Part shown: positions 18,797 through 26,976 of the stretch, in pieces
Layout of the letters: every line of letters begins with the position of its first letter
How positions within the stretch are numbered: position 1 is the first letter of the stretch
NCBI GenBank assembly: GCA_963770535.1
Contig: CAVYPZ010000003.1
Location: 2,666,001 to 2,730,000, forward strand
From: RYN-230 sp963770535
Lineage (GTDB): Bacteria; Actinomycetota; Actinomycetes; Streptosporangiales; Streptosporangiaceae
DNA length: 64,000 bases
Reading direction: 5' to 3'
Made by a program: the position numbers and the translations under genes
The notes under the pieces: generated by a model
The model's input: the letters and a program-made list of their open reading frames with translations, nothing else
The model's database searches: none
Told to the model about the DNA's origin: nothing

Positions 18797-19702
18797 TCAG
18801 AGGGGGCTCTGGTAAGAGCCGACCCAGTGCAGCTTGAGCCAGGTGATGGCGGAGGCCCATGCGCCGGTGACTTCCAGGAGGCCGACCAGGACCAGGAGGC
18901 CGCCGCCGATCCGGGCGATGAGCTGGGCGTGCCGCCGGGCGAACTGGAACGCGGTCATGCCCCGCTGGAAGGCGAAGGCCACGATGATGAACGGGATGCC
19001 CAGGCCGAGACCGTACAGGAACGCGAGTACGGCGCCCCGCACCGCGGTCCCCGAGGTCAGGGCGAGCGACAGGACGACAGACAGGGTCGGGCCGACGCAG
19101 GGGGTCCAGCTCACGGCGAACAGCACGCCGAGCAGGGGGGCGCCGACCAGGCCGGCCCGGGGCCGGATCGAGGGCCGGACGATCCGCCCGGTCACGGGAA
19201 ACCGGTCGAACACCCCGGCGAACAGCAGCCCCAGCAGGATGGTGACGCCGCCCAGGATCTGGGTCACGACGGCCTCGTGGCGCTGCAGCACCAGCCCCAG
19301 GCCGCCGAAGGCCAGGCCCTCGGTGGCGAAGACGAGGGAGAAGCCGATCACGAACAGCGTGGTGCCGAGCAGGGTCCGTCTCCGGGTCGGGCCCGGCAGG
19401 CCCGCGGGCCGCGCGCCCGGCCGGCTGCCTGCCGTGACCGTGGGGCCGCCCGCGCCCGGCGAGGCCCCGCCGGCTGTGCCGTCCACGGCCACGCTGGTCC
19501 CGTCGGGCGCCACCGCCACCCGCGCGGTCGCGGCTGCCTCCGCCCGCTCCGCATCGGTCCCGGACATGCCGGTCACGTAGGACAGGTAACCAGGGACGAG
19601 CGGCAGGACGCACGGGGACAGGAACGTCAGCGCACCGGCCGCGGCCGCGATCGGGGCGGCCAGGATCAGCGGCCCGGTCTGGACCAGGTGCTCGATCCCC
19701 AT
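18797..19702 (-). CDS. ccdA: Cytochrome c biogenesis protein CcdA (DsbD-like transmembrane)
   Basis: The 301-residue inner-membrane protein has six predicted helices and the two conserved Cys regions of the family: LTFLSPCVLPLVPGYLSYV near the N-terminus and AVSWTPCVGPTLSVVLSLA in the second half. CcdA passes electrons from thioredoxin across the membrane to extracytoplasmic thiol partners for haem c attachment. An Ala/Gly/Pro-rich cytoplasmic loop of about 65 residues, between the first and second helices, is longer than usual. ResA, ResB and CcsA genes, its usual neighbours, are absent here. The 162 bases downstream, between it and the luxR remnant, and the 242 bases before the next gene show nothing I recognise. 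Confidence 0.88.
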   Translation of the reverse strand: MGIEHLVQTGPLILAAPIAAAAGALTFLSPCVLPLVPGYLSYVTGMSGTDAERAEAAATARVAVAPDGTSVAVDGTAGGASPGAGGPTVTAGSRPGARPAGLPGPTRRRTLLGTTLFVIGFSLVFATEGLAFGGLGLVLQRHEAVVTQILGGVTILLGLLFAGVFDRFPVTGRIVRPSIRPRAGLVGAPLLGVLFAVSWTPCVGPTLSVVLSLALTSGTAVRGAVLAFLYGLGLGIPFIIVAFAFQRGMTAFQFARRHAQLIARIGGGLLVLVGLLEVTGAWASAITWLKLHWVGSYQSPL

Positions 19703-19944
19703 CGGCGGCCTCCTGTTCGCGCCCCAAACTACCGGTTCACGCCCCGCCGCCGGCCGGCGACCGGGCAGGCCATTGCCGGGCGGTACGCCCCGATCTACTG
19801 TTCGGGGGAGTCCGGTTGTTGGTTTGCGGAGAAGTGTGTGCGATCACGTCCGCTCGTGCGCATCCATGGCAGGCCACCGGTCCCGGGCTCGTCCCGGCGG
19901 GGGCGTGCGCGCGCCCCGCCCCCCTGCGCAGAACGGAGATCATC

Positions 19945-21669
19945 ATGGACGATGTGTCCCGCCGGGTCTTCTCCCGCCTGGCCGGCCGCCACCCGGTCAG
20001 GACGCCGCGGGGCCGGTTAAGCCGCCTCGGGTTGAACAGGCACCGTGCGCTGGCCGCCGCGCCCGCCCTGCTGCTGGTGGTGCCGCTGATCGCCGGCGTG
20101 CCCGGGTCGGCGGTGTCGCCGCAGGCCGGCGGGCCGGGCCCGCAAGCAGCCCCCACCGTCAACTGGGCGCTGTCCGGGCAGGCCACCGCCACCTCCGCGG
20201 AGCCGGGTGACCAGGCGTCCGACGCGATCGACGGCGACGCCGGCACCGACTGGTGCACCGGGTCGTGGACCGGGAGCCTGGTGGTCGACCTGGGCCAGGC
20301 TCGCGCGCTCAGCGATCTGGGCATCACGCTGGACGCCAGCAGCCCGTCGGCCAGCGCCACCATCAAGATCGCCACCCAGGCGGGCAACTGGCAGGCAGTG
20401 CCGGCCGCCCGCAACGTCGCGCTGGACCCGGGGAACCCCATGTACGTGCCGCTGCCCCGCGGCACCCGGGCCCGGTACGCCCAGCTCACCGTCTACAGCG
20501 GCACGGGGGCCGACGTCTGCGTGGGGGAGCTGCGGGCCTACGGGCCCGACCCCGCGGCCGCGGGGATGGATCTCGGCGCCGACCTGTCCTTCACCCCGCA
20601 GGAACTCGCGGCCGGGGCGCAGTTCACCTACCGCGGGCAGCAGCAGAGCCCCGTCACGATCATGCGGGAGAACGGCGCGAACTACGTCCGGATGCGGCTG
20701 TGGGTGAACCCGCCAGCGGGCTATAACGATCTGTCCGTGGACCTGGCCCTGGCCCGGCAGGTGCGTGCGGCCGGGATGAGGATCTACCTGGACATCATGT
20801 ACTCCGACTTCTGGGCCGACCCGACCAAGCAGAACATCCCCGCCGCGTGGCAGGGGCAGGACCTGGCCCAGCTCACCGCGACCGTGCAGTCGTACACCCA
20901 GCAGGTGATCGGCGCGTTCGCGAAGCAGGGCACGCCCGTGGACATGGTGTCGATCGGGAACGAGATCCGCAACGGCATCCTGTGGCCGGCTGGCGAGGTG
21001 AACGACCCGTCCGTCCCGGCGGACTACGACAACCTGGCCACGCTGCTCAAGGCGGGCGTGGCCGGGGCCCGGGCGGCCAATCCGCCGGGCCATCAGCTGC
21101 TGATCATGATGCATTACGACCAGGGCGGCAGCAACGCGCTCAGCCAGGCCTTCTTCGGCAACCTGGTGTCCGAGGGCGTGCCGTTCGACGTGATCGGGCT
21201 GTCCTACTACCCGTTCTTCCACGGCACGCTCTCGCAGATGAAGGCGAACGTGGACGCGCTGGCCACCCAGTTCCACAAGAAGATCGTTATTGCGGAGACG
21301 CAGTACCCGTGGACGCTGGCCAACGGCAACTCACCTCTGGGTGACAGCACCGGCAACTTCGTCTGGGAACCCAGCCAGCTGTCCGGCGGGTACCCGGCCA
21401 GCCCGGGCGGCCAGCTGTCGTTCGTGACCGACGAGCTGTCGATCCTGGCCCAGGTGCCCGGCGGGCTCGGGGCGGGGCTGTTCTACTGGGCGCCGGACTG
21501 GATTCCCGGCGTGCCGTGGGAGCCCGGGGCCGGCATCGGCACCCCGAACGCCAACCTCACGCTGTTCAACTCCGAGGGTGTGGCCCTGCCCTCGACCGGG
21601 ATCTTCCGGAACCCGGCCGCGGTGTGCCAGAGCTATGACCCCTGGGACGTGCCCTGCGTGATCGGCTGA
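19945..21669 (+). CDS. Secreted GH53 endo-beta-1,4-galactanase with N-terminal discoidin-like domain
   Basis: The 574-residue product has a signal peptide (basic start, then AAAPALLLVVPLIAGVPGSA), an F5/8-type galactose-binding-like domain (about 60-205, with SDAIDGDAGTDWCTG and VVDLGQARALSDLGI), and a glycoside hydrolase 53 domain (NGANYVRMRLWVNP, VSIGNEIRNGILWP with the acid/base Glu, and IAETQYPW with the nucleophile Glu). GH53 enzymes cut the galactan chains of plant arabinogalactan and pectin. ATG 19945 has ACGGAG six bases upstream. It is likely exported and acts on plant cell-wall polymers, pointing to a soil or plant-associated life. No transporter gene is adjacent. Confidence 0.9.
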   Translation: MDDVSRRVFSRLAGRHPVRTPRGRLSRLGLNRHRALAAAPALLLVVPLIAGVPGSAVSPQAGGPGPQAAPTVNWALSGQATATSAEPGDQASDAIDGDAGTDWCTGSWTGSLVVDLGQARALSDLGITLDASSPSASATIKIATQAGNWQAVPAARNVALDPGNPMYVPLPRGTRARYAQLTVYSGTGADVCVGELRAYGPDPAAAGMDLGADLSFTPQELAAGAQFTYRGQQQSPVTIMRENGANYVRMRLWVNPPAGYNDLSVDLALARQVRAAGMRIYLDIMYSDFWADPTKQNIPAAWQGQDLAQLTATVQSYTQQVIGAFAKQGTPVDMVSIGNEIRNGILWPAGEVNDPSVPADYDNLATLLKAGVAGARAANPPGHQLLIMMHYDQGGSNALSQAFFGNLVSEGVPFDVIGLSYYPFFHGTLSQMKANVDALATQFHKKIVIAETQYPWTLANGNSPLGDSTGNFVWEPSQLSGGYPASPGGQLSFVTDELSILAQVPGGLGAGLFYWAPDWIPGVPWEPGAGIGTPNANLTLFNSEGVALPSTGIFRNPAAVCQSYDPWDVPCVIG

Positions 21670-21675
21670 GGCCCA

Positions 21676-21717
21676 GCGGGCTGTGGCCCGGCGGCTCGCT
21701 GCCGGGCCACAGCCCGC
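21676..21717. terminator. Strong bidirectional terminator hairpin
   Basis: A perfect 17-base-pair stem (21676-21692 with 21701-21717) closes on an eight-base loop, just after the galactanase stop and before the stop of the convergent membrane-protein gene. No T-run, as usual in actinobacteria. Confidence 0.75.
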
Positions 21718-21734
21718 CCCCGGAGCCGGGAAGG

Positions 21735-22262
21735 TCAGTGGCCGGGCTGGCCAGGCGCGTGGCGCGGGGCGCTGAGCCGGAACAGGCTGATCAGCTGGCA
21801 GGCCAGGGCCACGGCGGTGAGCAGGCCCATGGCCAGGGACGCGCTGTCCTGGCCGTTGCTCACGAACGCCGCGCCGCTGCCCGCCGCGCCCAGCACGGCG
21901 AGCAGGCTGACCGCCGTGGTGACGATGAAGAACCGGTCGCGGGCCACCACGGCCCGGGCCACCAGGACGATGGAACCGAGCAGCAGGACCAGGCCCAGGC
22001 CGGCGTGAATGGCCAGCGCGGCCGGCCCGTCAGCCAGGGCCCGGCCGATGGCCGCGAGCATCCCGTCGCCCTGGCCGCGCGCGGGCACGGTGACGTACAG
22101 GCTCACCCACAGGCCCAGGGCGTACTGGATGAGCAGCCCGATCGCCACGCCGAAGCTGGACCGGCGGGCGGCTGCAGCGCCGCCAGCCCGCTCGGACCCC
22201 GGGCGCCAGGACCCCGGACGCTGGGCCGCGGGGATTCCTGACGTGCCTGCGGTCTCGCGCAC
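21735..22262 (-). CDS. Four-helix membrane protein of unknown function
   Basis: A 175-residue protein with a basic, Ala/Gly-rich N-terminus (1-34) and four hydrophobic segments (SFGVAIGLLIQYALGLWVSL, ALAIHAGLGLVLLLGSIVLV, FFIVTTAVSLLAVLGAAGSG and SLAMGLLTAVALACQLISLF). I do not recognise a family beyond a general small actinobacterial membrane protein. It is divergent from the marR gene over a 103-base AT-rich gap, so it is a likely target of that regulator. Confidence 0.65.
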   Translation of the reverse strand: MRETAGTSGIPAAQRPGSWRPGSERAGGAAAARRSSFGVAIGLLIQYALGLWVSLYVTVPARGQGDGMLAAIGRALADGPAALAIHAGLGLVLLLGSIVLVARAVVARDRFFIVTTAVSLLAVLGAAGSGAAFVSNGQDSASLAMGLLTAVALACQLISLFRLSAPRHAPGQPGH

Positions 22263-22348
22263 GATGATTCACCACTTCCACCAGCAGAATGATTGCAGTA
22301 TGACATTGTTTCTAGCAGAGATGATTACGAATCGCAAGTATTTAACGG

Positions 22349-22363
22349 GGTGATAGTATCACC
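22349..22363. promoter_or_regulatory. 15-bp palindrome, probable MarR operator
   Basis: GGTGATA-G-TATCACC is a perfect dyad with seven-base arms ending three bases before the marR start codon, in an AT-rich divergent promoter region. Position and symmetry fit autorepression by the encoded MarR protein and joint control of the divergent gene; binding is inferred. Confidence 0.6.
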
Positions 22364-22365
22364 TG

Positions 22366-22884
22366 GTGGAAGATGCGACGCGGGAGCCCGGGCCCGGCAC
22401 CGCAGGGCAGGAGCAGGCCCCGGACAGGCTGTCATTCCTGCTCGTCCAGCTGGGGCTGCATGGGGCCCGGCGGTTCGGCGAGCGGCTGGCCCCGCTGGGC
22501 CTGGAGCAGCGGCACGCGGGGATGCTCGTCCGGCTGGCCGCGAATCAGGGCCAGTCCCAGCAGGCCGTCGCCGAGATGATCGGCGTGAACGCGACCCGGA
22601 TGGTGTTCCTGGTGGACGAGCTGGAAAAGCTCGGCCTGGTCGAGCGCAGGCGTAACCCGGCCGACCGCCGGTCCCACGCGCTGTACCTGACCGAGCAGGG
22701 CCTGGCCACGGTCGGGCAGGTCCGGGCCATCACCGCCGAGCACGAGGCCGAGTTCGGCGCCGGCCTGACCGGCGCGCAGCGTGCCCAGCTGGTCAGCCTG
22801 CTCCGCGTGGTCGCCGACCAGCAGGGGCTGCACCCGCGGGGGATGCCGGGGCTGCCTCCGAACGCGGCCCCCGCGCCCTGCTGA
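22366..22884 (+). CDS. MarR-family transcriptional regulator
   Basis: A 172-residue winged-helix protein. Its DNA-binding part reads QSQQAVAEMIGVNATRMVFL and LVDELEKLGLVERRRNPADR, with the typical MarR wing DRRSHALYLTEQG, flanked by dimerisation helices. MarR proteins bind short palindromes as dimers and are released by small aromatic ligands. GTG 22366 starts three bases after the palindrome at 22349-22363, leaving no room for a normal ribosome-binding site, so the transcript may be leaderless or start further upstream. An MFS transporter remnant follows, the classic MarR partner. Confidence 0.88.
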   Translation: MEDATREPGPGTAGQEQAPDRLSFLLVQLGLHGARRFGERLAPLGLEQRHAGMLVRLAANQGQSQQAVAEMIGVNATRMVFLVDELEKLGLVERRRNPADRRSHALYLTEQGLATVGQVRAITAEHEAEFGAGLTGAQRAQLVSLLRVVADQQGLHPRGMPGLPPNAAPAPC

Positions 22885-22996
22885 CGCCGGCTGCCTGACC
22901 GGCCTGCCCGGTCCGCTGACCCCCGGCACCGCCGCCGCCGGTGCCAGCCAGAAAGAAGATGACCGCGGCCGTTCCCGCTGTCAGCGTGGCCGCGGC

Positions 22997-23140
22997 ATGC
23001 TGCGGATGGGCTTTGTCCCGTTGCGGGACTCGCGGGAGTTCCGGCTCCTGTTCTCCAGCCGGAGCATCACCCTCTTCGGCGCCGACGCGGGCGTGGTCTG
23101 CCTCGCGCTGCCCGGCTTCACCGGCTACGACTCACGCCGG
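22997..23140 (+). pseudogene. MFS transporter N-terminal remnant
   Basis: MLRMGFVPLRDSREFRLLFSS followed by RSITLFGADAGVVCLALPGF resembles the first 45 residues of DHA3-like major facilitator transporters. It then loses similarity and runs into the tandem repeats upstream of egtA. It lies 110 bases after marR. Only the first helix remains, so it cannot make a transporter. Confidence 0.4.
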
Positions 23141-23223
23141 GCCGTCACGCCAGGCGTCAGTGCGGCTCCTGCGGACCCGGCTCCTGAAGATCCAGGTCCT
23201 GGAGCGCGGCCTCCGCGGCACTG

Positions 23224-23308
23224 CATCGGTCTGGGGGCATCGGTCCGGGGGCATCGGTCCGGGGCATCAGTCCGGGGGGCGTCCGCCCGGGGGGCGTCCG
23301 CCCGGGGT
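23224..23308. repeat. Tandem repeats upstream of egtA
   Basis: Four copies of CATCGGTCCGGGG(G) (23224-23279, one with CATCAG) followed by two copies of a GTCCGCCCGGGG-type unit. No unique spacers, so this is not a CRISPR array. It fills the gap between the MFS remnant and the ergothioneine operon promoter. Confidence 0.8.
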
Positions 23309-23395
23309 CTCAGGGTATGACAGGGTGGAATTGCAGCGGCGGAGACCACGTTTCCTACTACGTGCCTGGACTGACCGACACGGACGGGGTAATCG

Positions 23396-24751
23396 ATGAC
23401 CTCTGAGCGCGGCGACGACGCCCGCTCGCCTGGCCCACCACTCACCGAGCGTGAGGCGGAGGTACAGGCGCACGGGATCGCCTTCAAGACCGGCCCCCCC
23501 GGGACGGTCGGGGTAGAGCTGGAATGGCTGGTGTGTGACGGCCGTGACCCTTCTCTCCCCGTTGACCAGCGGCGAGTGGCCGCAGCCCTCGCCCGCCTGG
23601 ATGAGCCCGGAGCGCTCCCTGGCCGGGGCCGGCTGACCACCGAGCCCGGCGGCCAGGTTGAGCTGAGTTCCGCACCCGCATCCGGCCTGGGCGGCTGCGT
23701 GGCGGCGGCCCGGAGCGACCTCACAGAGGTCCGCCAGGCCATCGCCCCCGCCGGGCTCGCTCTCGCCGGGCATGGCCTCGATCCCCTCAGACCCCCGCGC
23801 CGCGTGCTTAACCTGCCGCGCTACGTGGCCATGGAGGAATTCTTCGACCGCAGCGGCCCGTGGGGCCGGGTCATGATGTGCAGCACCGCCTCCGTCCAGG
23901 TGTGCGTGGACGCCGGGCGGGAGCAGGGCGGCCCCTCCGGATTCCGGTGGCGCTGGCACCTGCTGCACGGGCTCAGCCCGGTGCTCGTGGCCTCGTTCGC
24001 CAACTCGCCCTTCCGGGACGGCCGGCCTTCCGGCTGGAAGTCCACCCGGCAGGCCGTCTGGTCACGGCTGGACCCCAGCCGGACCCGGGCCCCGGCGGAC
24101 GGGGAGCGCGGCGCGCCGGGCAGGTCGTGGCCGGAAGATACCGACCCCCGCAGCGCCTGGGTGAGCTATGTGCTCGACGCCCAGGTCATGGTGCTGCGGG
24201 ATCCGGTCTCCCGGCGCTGGATCTCGCCGCCCGGTCTCACGTTCCGTGACTGGGTGCGCGGCGCGATCGGGCCGCCGCCCACCGCCGACGACCTCACCTA
24301 CCACATGTCAACGCTGTTCCCGCCGGTCCGCCCGCGCGGGCACCTGGAGCTCCGCGTGATCGACGCCCAGCCGGGTGACGGCTGGATCGTGCCGACCGCG
24401 GTGGTGTCCGCCCTGCTCGATGACCCGGTCGCGGCGCAGGCAGCGATGGCCGTGGTGGAGCCGCTCCAGAAGCAGGGGCGGCCCGGTGAGCTGATGCTGC
24501 GCGCCGCCCGCCACGGCCAGGACGACCCGCTGCTGGCCAGGGCCAGCCGGGAATGCTTCGCCGCAGCCGACGCCGCGCTCGGGCGCCTCGGCACCCCGGG
24601 CCCGATCCGGGACATGGTGGCCCGCTTCGCCGACCGCTATGTGCTGCGCGGCCGCTGCCCCGCGGATGACCGGCTGGACGAGGCCCGCACCGCGGCCAGC
24701 CTCCCGCACGACCCCTGCAACCCCGACGCACGTCTGGAGGAGTCCCCATGA
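23396..24751 (+). CDS. egtA: Ergothioneine biosynthesis glutamate-cysteine ligase EgtA
   Basis: A 451-residue GCS2-like ligase that makes gamma-glutamylcysteine, the sulfur donor for ergothioneine. Features seen: the N-terminal ATP-grasp-like core VGVELEWLV, LTTEPGGQVELSSAP, and LFPPVRPRGHLELRVIDAQ with the conserved Arg-Gly and Glu. ATG 23396 lies after GGGG about seven bases upstream. Its stop overlaps the egtB start by four bases, so the genes are translationally coupled. First gene of the egtABCD operon; promoter is likely between 23310 and 23396. Confidence 0.9.
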   Translation: MTSERGDDARSPGPPLTEREAEVQAHGIAFKTGPPGTVGVELEWLVCDGRDPSLPVDQRRVAAALARLDEPGALPGRGRLTTEPGGQVELSSAPASGLGGCVAAARSDLTEVRQAIAPAGLALAGHGLDPLRPPRRVLNLPRYVAMEEFFDRSGPWGRVMMCSTASVQVCVDAGREQGGPSGFRWRWHLLHGLSPVLVASFANSPFRDGRPSGWKSTRQAVWSRLDPSRTRAPADGERGAPGRSWPEDTDPRSAWVSYVLDAQVMVLRDPVSRRWISPPGLTFRDWVRGAIGPPPTADDLTYHMSTLFPPVRPRGHLELRVIDAQPGDGWIVPTAVVSALLDDPVAAQAAMAVVEPLQKQGRPGELMLRAARHGQDDPLLARASRECFAAADAALGRLGTPGPIRDMVARFADRYVLRGRCPADDRLDEARTAASLPHDPCNPDARLEESP

Positions 24752-26145
24752 CACCCAAGCCTGCCACCCCGGCGCCTGGCATCCGCGCGCCGCGCCAGCA
24801 GGCCGGCGAGGGAGCGGACGGCCTGCGGGAGGTGATCGCCGGGAATCTCCTCGCCGCCCGGGAGCGGACCCGGCTGCTCACCGAGTCCGTGGACGACGCC
24901 GACCTGGCCCGCCAGCATTCGCCGCTGATGTCGCCCCTGGTCTGGGACCTGGCGCACATCGCCAACCAGGAAGAGCTGTGGCTGCTGCGCAACGTGGGCG
25001 GCCTCGAGCCGATGCACCCCGAGATCGACCCGCTGTATGACGCGTTCGAGCACCCGCGGGCCGAGCGGCCTGCCCTGCCGCTGCTGCCGCCCGCCGAGGC
25101 CAGGGCGTACGCCCGCGAGGTCCGGGGCCGGGTCATGGACCTGCTGGAGTCGGCTAAGTTCGCCGGGGCCCCGCTGCTCACCGACGGGTTCGCGTACGGG
25201 ATGGTGGCCCAGCACGAGCAGCAGCATGACGAGACCATGCTGATCACCCACCAGCTGCGCCGGGGCGCGGCCGCGCTCACCGCGGCGCCCCCCGGCCCGC
25301 CGCCGCCGGACGCCATGGGGCTGCCGCCCGAGGTGCTGGTGGCCGGCGGCCCGTTCATGATGGGCACGTCCACCGAGCCGTGGGCCCTGGACAACGAGCG
25401 GCCCGCGCACGAGGTTTCCGTGCCGGCCTTCTACCTCGACACCACGCCGGTCAGCAACGCGGCCTACCAGGAGTTCATCGCCGACGGCGGCTACGGCGAG
25501 CCGCGCTGGTGGGCCCCGGAAGGCTGGGATCACCGGCAGCGGGCCGGCCTGTCCGCGCCGCTGTACTGGCGCCGCGACGGTGCCGTGTGGATCCGCGACC
25601 GGTTCGGGGTCACCGAGCCGGTGCCGCCCGCCGAGCCGGTGCTCCACGTGAGCTGGTATGAGGCAGACGCGTACGCCCGCTGGGCCGGGCGCCGGCTCCC
25701 GAGCGAGGCGGAATGGGAGAAGGCGGCCCGGTTCGACCCGGCCACCGGGCGGTCGCGGCGCTTCCCGTGGGGCGACGAGGACCCGGCCGCCGACCGGGCC
25801 AACCTCGGCCAGCAGTACCTCCAGCCGGCCCCGGCCGGCAGCTACCCGCAGGGCGCTGCCCCGTGCGGCGCGCGGCAGCTGATCGGCGACGTATGGGAGT
25901 GGACCAGCAGCGGCTTCCTGCCCTACCCCGGCTTCCGCGCCTGGCCGTACCGCGAGTACTCCGAGGTCTTCTTCGGCCCCGGGTACAAGGTGCTGCGCGG
26001 CGGGTCGTTCGCGGTGGGCCCGGTGGCCTGCCGGGGCACGTTCCGGAACTGGGACTACCCGGTCCGGCGGCAGATCTTCTCCGGCTTCCGCACCGCCCGG
26101 GACCTGGCTCCCGCGGCGGCGCCCGGCCAGCCCGGCGGGGAGTGA
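24748..26145 (+). CDS. egtB: Hercynylcysteine sulfoxide synthase EgtB
   Basis: EgtB is the iron-dependent enzyme that joins gamma-glutamylcysteine to hercynine with oxygen. The 465-residue protein has an N-terminal DinB-like four-helix domain with MSPLVWDLAHIANQEE and the iron ligands in QHEQQHDETML, and a C-terminal formylglycine-generating-enzyme-like (sulfatase-modifying) domain with PFMMGTSTEPWALDNERP, RLPSEAEWEKAARF, GDVWEWTSSGF and VLRGGSFAVGP. All these are complete. Overlaps egtA by four bases; egtC begins nine bases after its stop. Confidence 0.95.
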   Translation: MTPKPATPAPGIRAPRQQAGEGADGLREVIAGNLLAARERTRLLTESVDDADLARQHSPLMSPLVWDLAHIANQEELWLLRNVGGLEPMHPEIDPLYDAFEHPRAERPALPLLPPAEARAYAREVRGRVMDLLESAKFAGAPLLTDGFAYGMVAQHEQQHDETMLITHQLRRGAAALTAAPPGPPPPDAMGLPPEVLVAGGPFMMGTSTEPWALDNERPAHEVSVPAFYLDTTPVSNAAYQEFIADGGYGEPRWWAPEGWDHRQRAGLSAPLYWRRDGAVWIRDRFGVTEPVPPAEPVLHVSWYEADAYARWAGRRLPSEAEWEKAARFDPATGRSRRFPWGDEDPAADRANLGQQYLQPAPAGSYPQGAAPCGARQLIGDVWEWTSSGFLPYPGFRAWPYREYSEVFFGPGYKVLRGGSFAVGPVACRGTFRNWDYPVRRQIFSGFRTARDLAPAAAPGQPGGE

Positions 26146-26154
26146 CGCACCCGG

Positions 26155-26903
26155 ATGTGCCGGCACCTGGCCTACCTGGGGCCGCAGGCCACCCTGGGAT
26201 CGGTGCTCACCGACCCGCCGTGCGGGCTGCTGCGCCAGTCGTGGGCGCCGCGCCGGCAACGACACGGCACGGTCAACGCGGACGGGTTCGGGGTGGGGTG
26301 GTACGCGGACGGTGACCCCTTGCCCGCCCGCTACCGCCGCGCGGTGCCCATGTGGGGTGACGCGTCCTTCGCCGACCTGGCCCGGGTAACCAGGACCAGG
26401 GCCCTGCTCGCCGCGGTCCGCTCCGCCACGGACGGCACGGCCCAGGGCGAGTCCGCCGCCGCCCCGTACGCTGCGGGACCCTGGCTGTTCAGCCACAACG
26501 GCAGGCTCGGCGGCTGGCCCGGCGCGACGGCCGGGCTGGCCGCCACCCTGCCCGCCGTGGACCTGCTGGCCCTCGAGGCCCGCACCGATTCGGCGCTGGC
26601 CTGGGCGCTCGTGCACCGGAGGCTGCGGGAGGGGAGAGCCCGGCCGGCGCGCTGGCCGGGACGGTCGGCGACCTCGACGGGGCCGGGGTCACCGGCCGGT
26701 TCAACTTCCTGCTGACCGACGGGACGGTGATCGCCGCCACGGCCGCGGGCGACACGCTGTGTTACCGCCAGGGGGCAGGCCAGGTCGTGGTGGCCTCCGA
26801 ACCCTCTGATGACGAGCCAGGCTGGCAGACGGTACCGGACCGCACCGTGCTCACCGCGCGGCCCGGCATGGTGGACACCGCGCCGCTCAAGCCCCCCGGC
26901 TGA
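26155..26903 (+). pseudogene. egtC: EgtC class II glutamine amidotransferase, broken by one frameshift
   Basis: EgtC removes the glutamyl group from gamma-glutamyl-hercynylcysteine sulfoxide. The frame from ATG 26155 gives MCRHLAYLGPQATLGSVL with the N-terminal nucleophile Cys2, NADGFGVGWYA, and WLFSHNGRLGGW. After ALVHRRLREG the frame changes: ESPAGALAGTVGDLDGAGV and FNFLLTDGTVIAAT continue in the next frame to the stop at 26901. The frames join if one G is added to the GGGG run near 26634-26637. Together they give the usual length of about 250 residues. Everything else is intact, so this may be a sequence error; if real, ergothioneine synthesis would stop at this step unless another hydrolase substitutes. 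Confidence 0.8.
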
Positions 26904-26976
26904 CCCGCCCCCCATCACCCGCATGCCCAGCCCACGACCGAACTGGCCAGCGACGGACAGGAAGGGACGCGGAACC

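Noticed and set aside
23224..23308. Possible CRISPR array
   Set aside because: Units are 13-16 bases, contiguous, with no unique spacers, and no cas genes are present.
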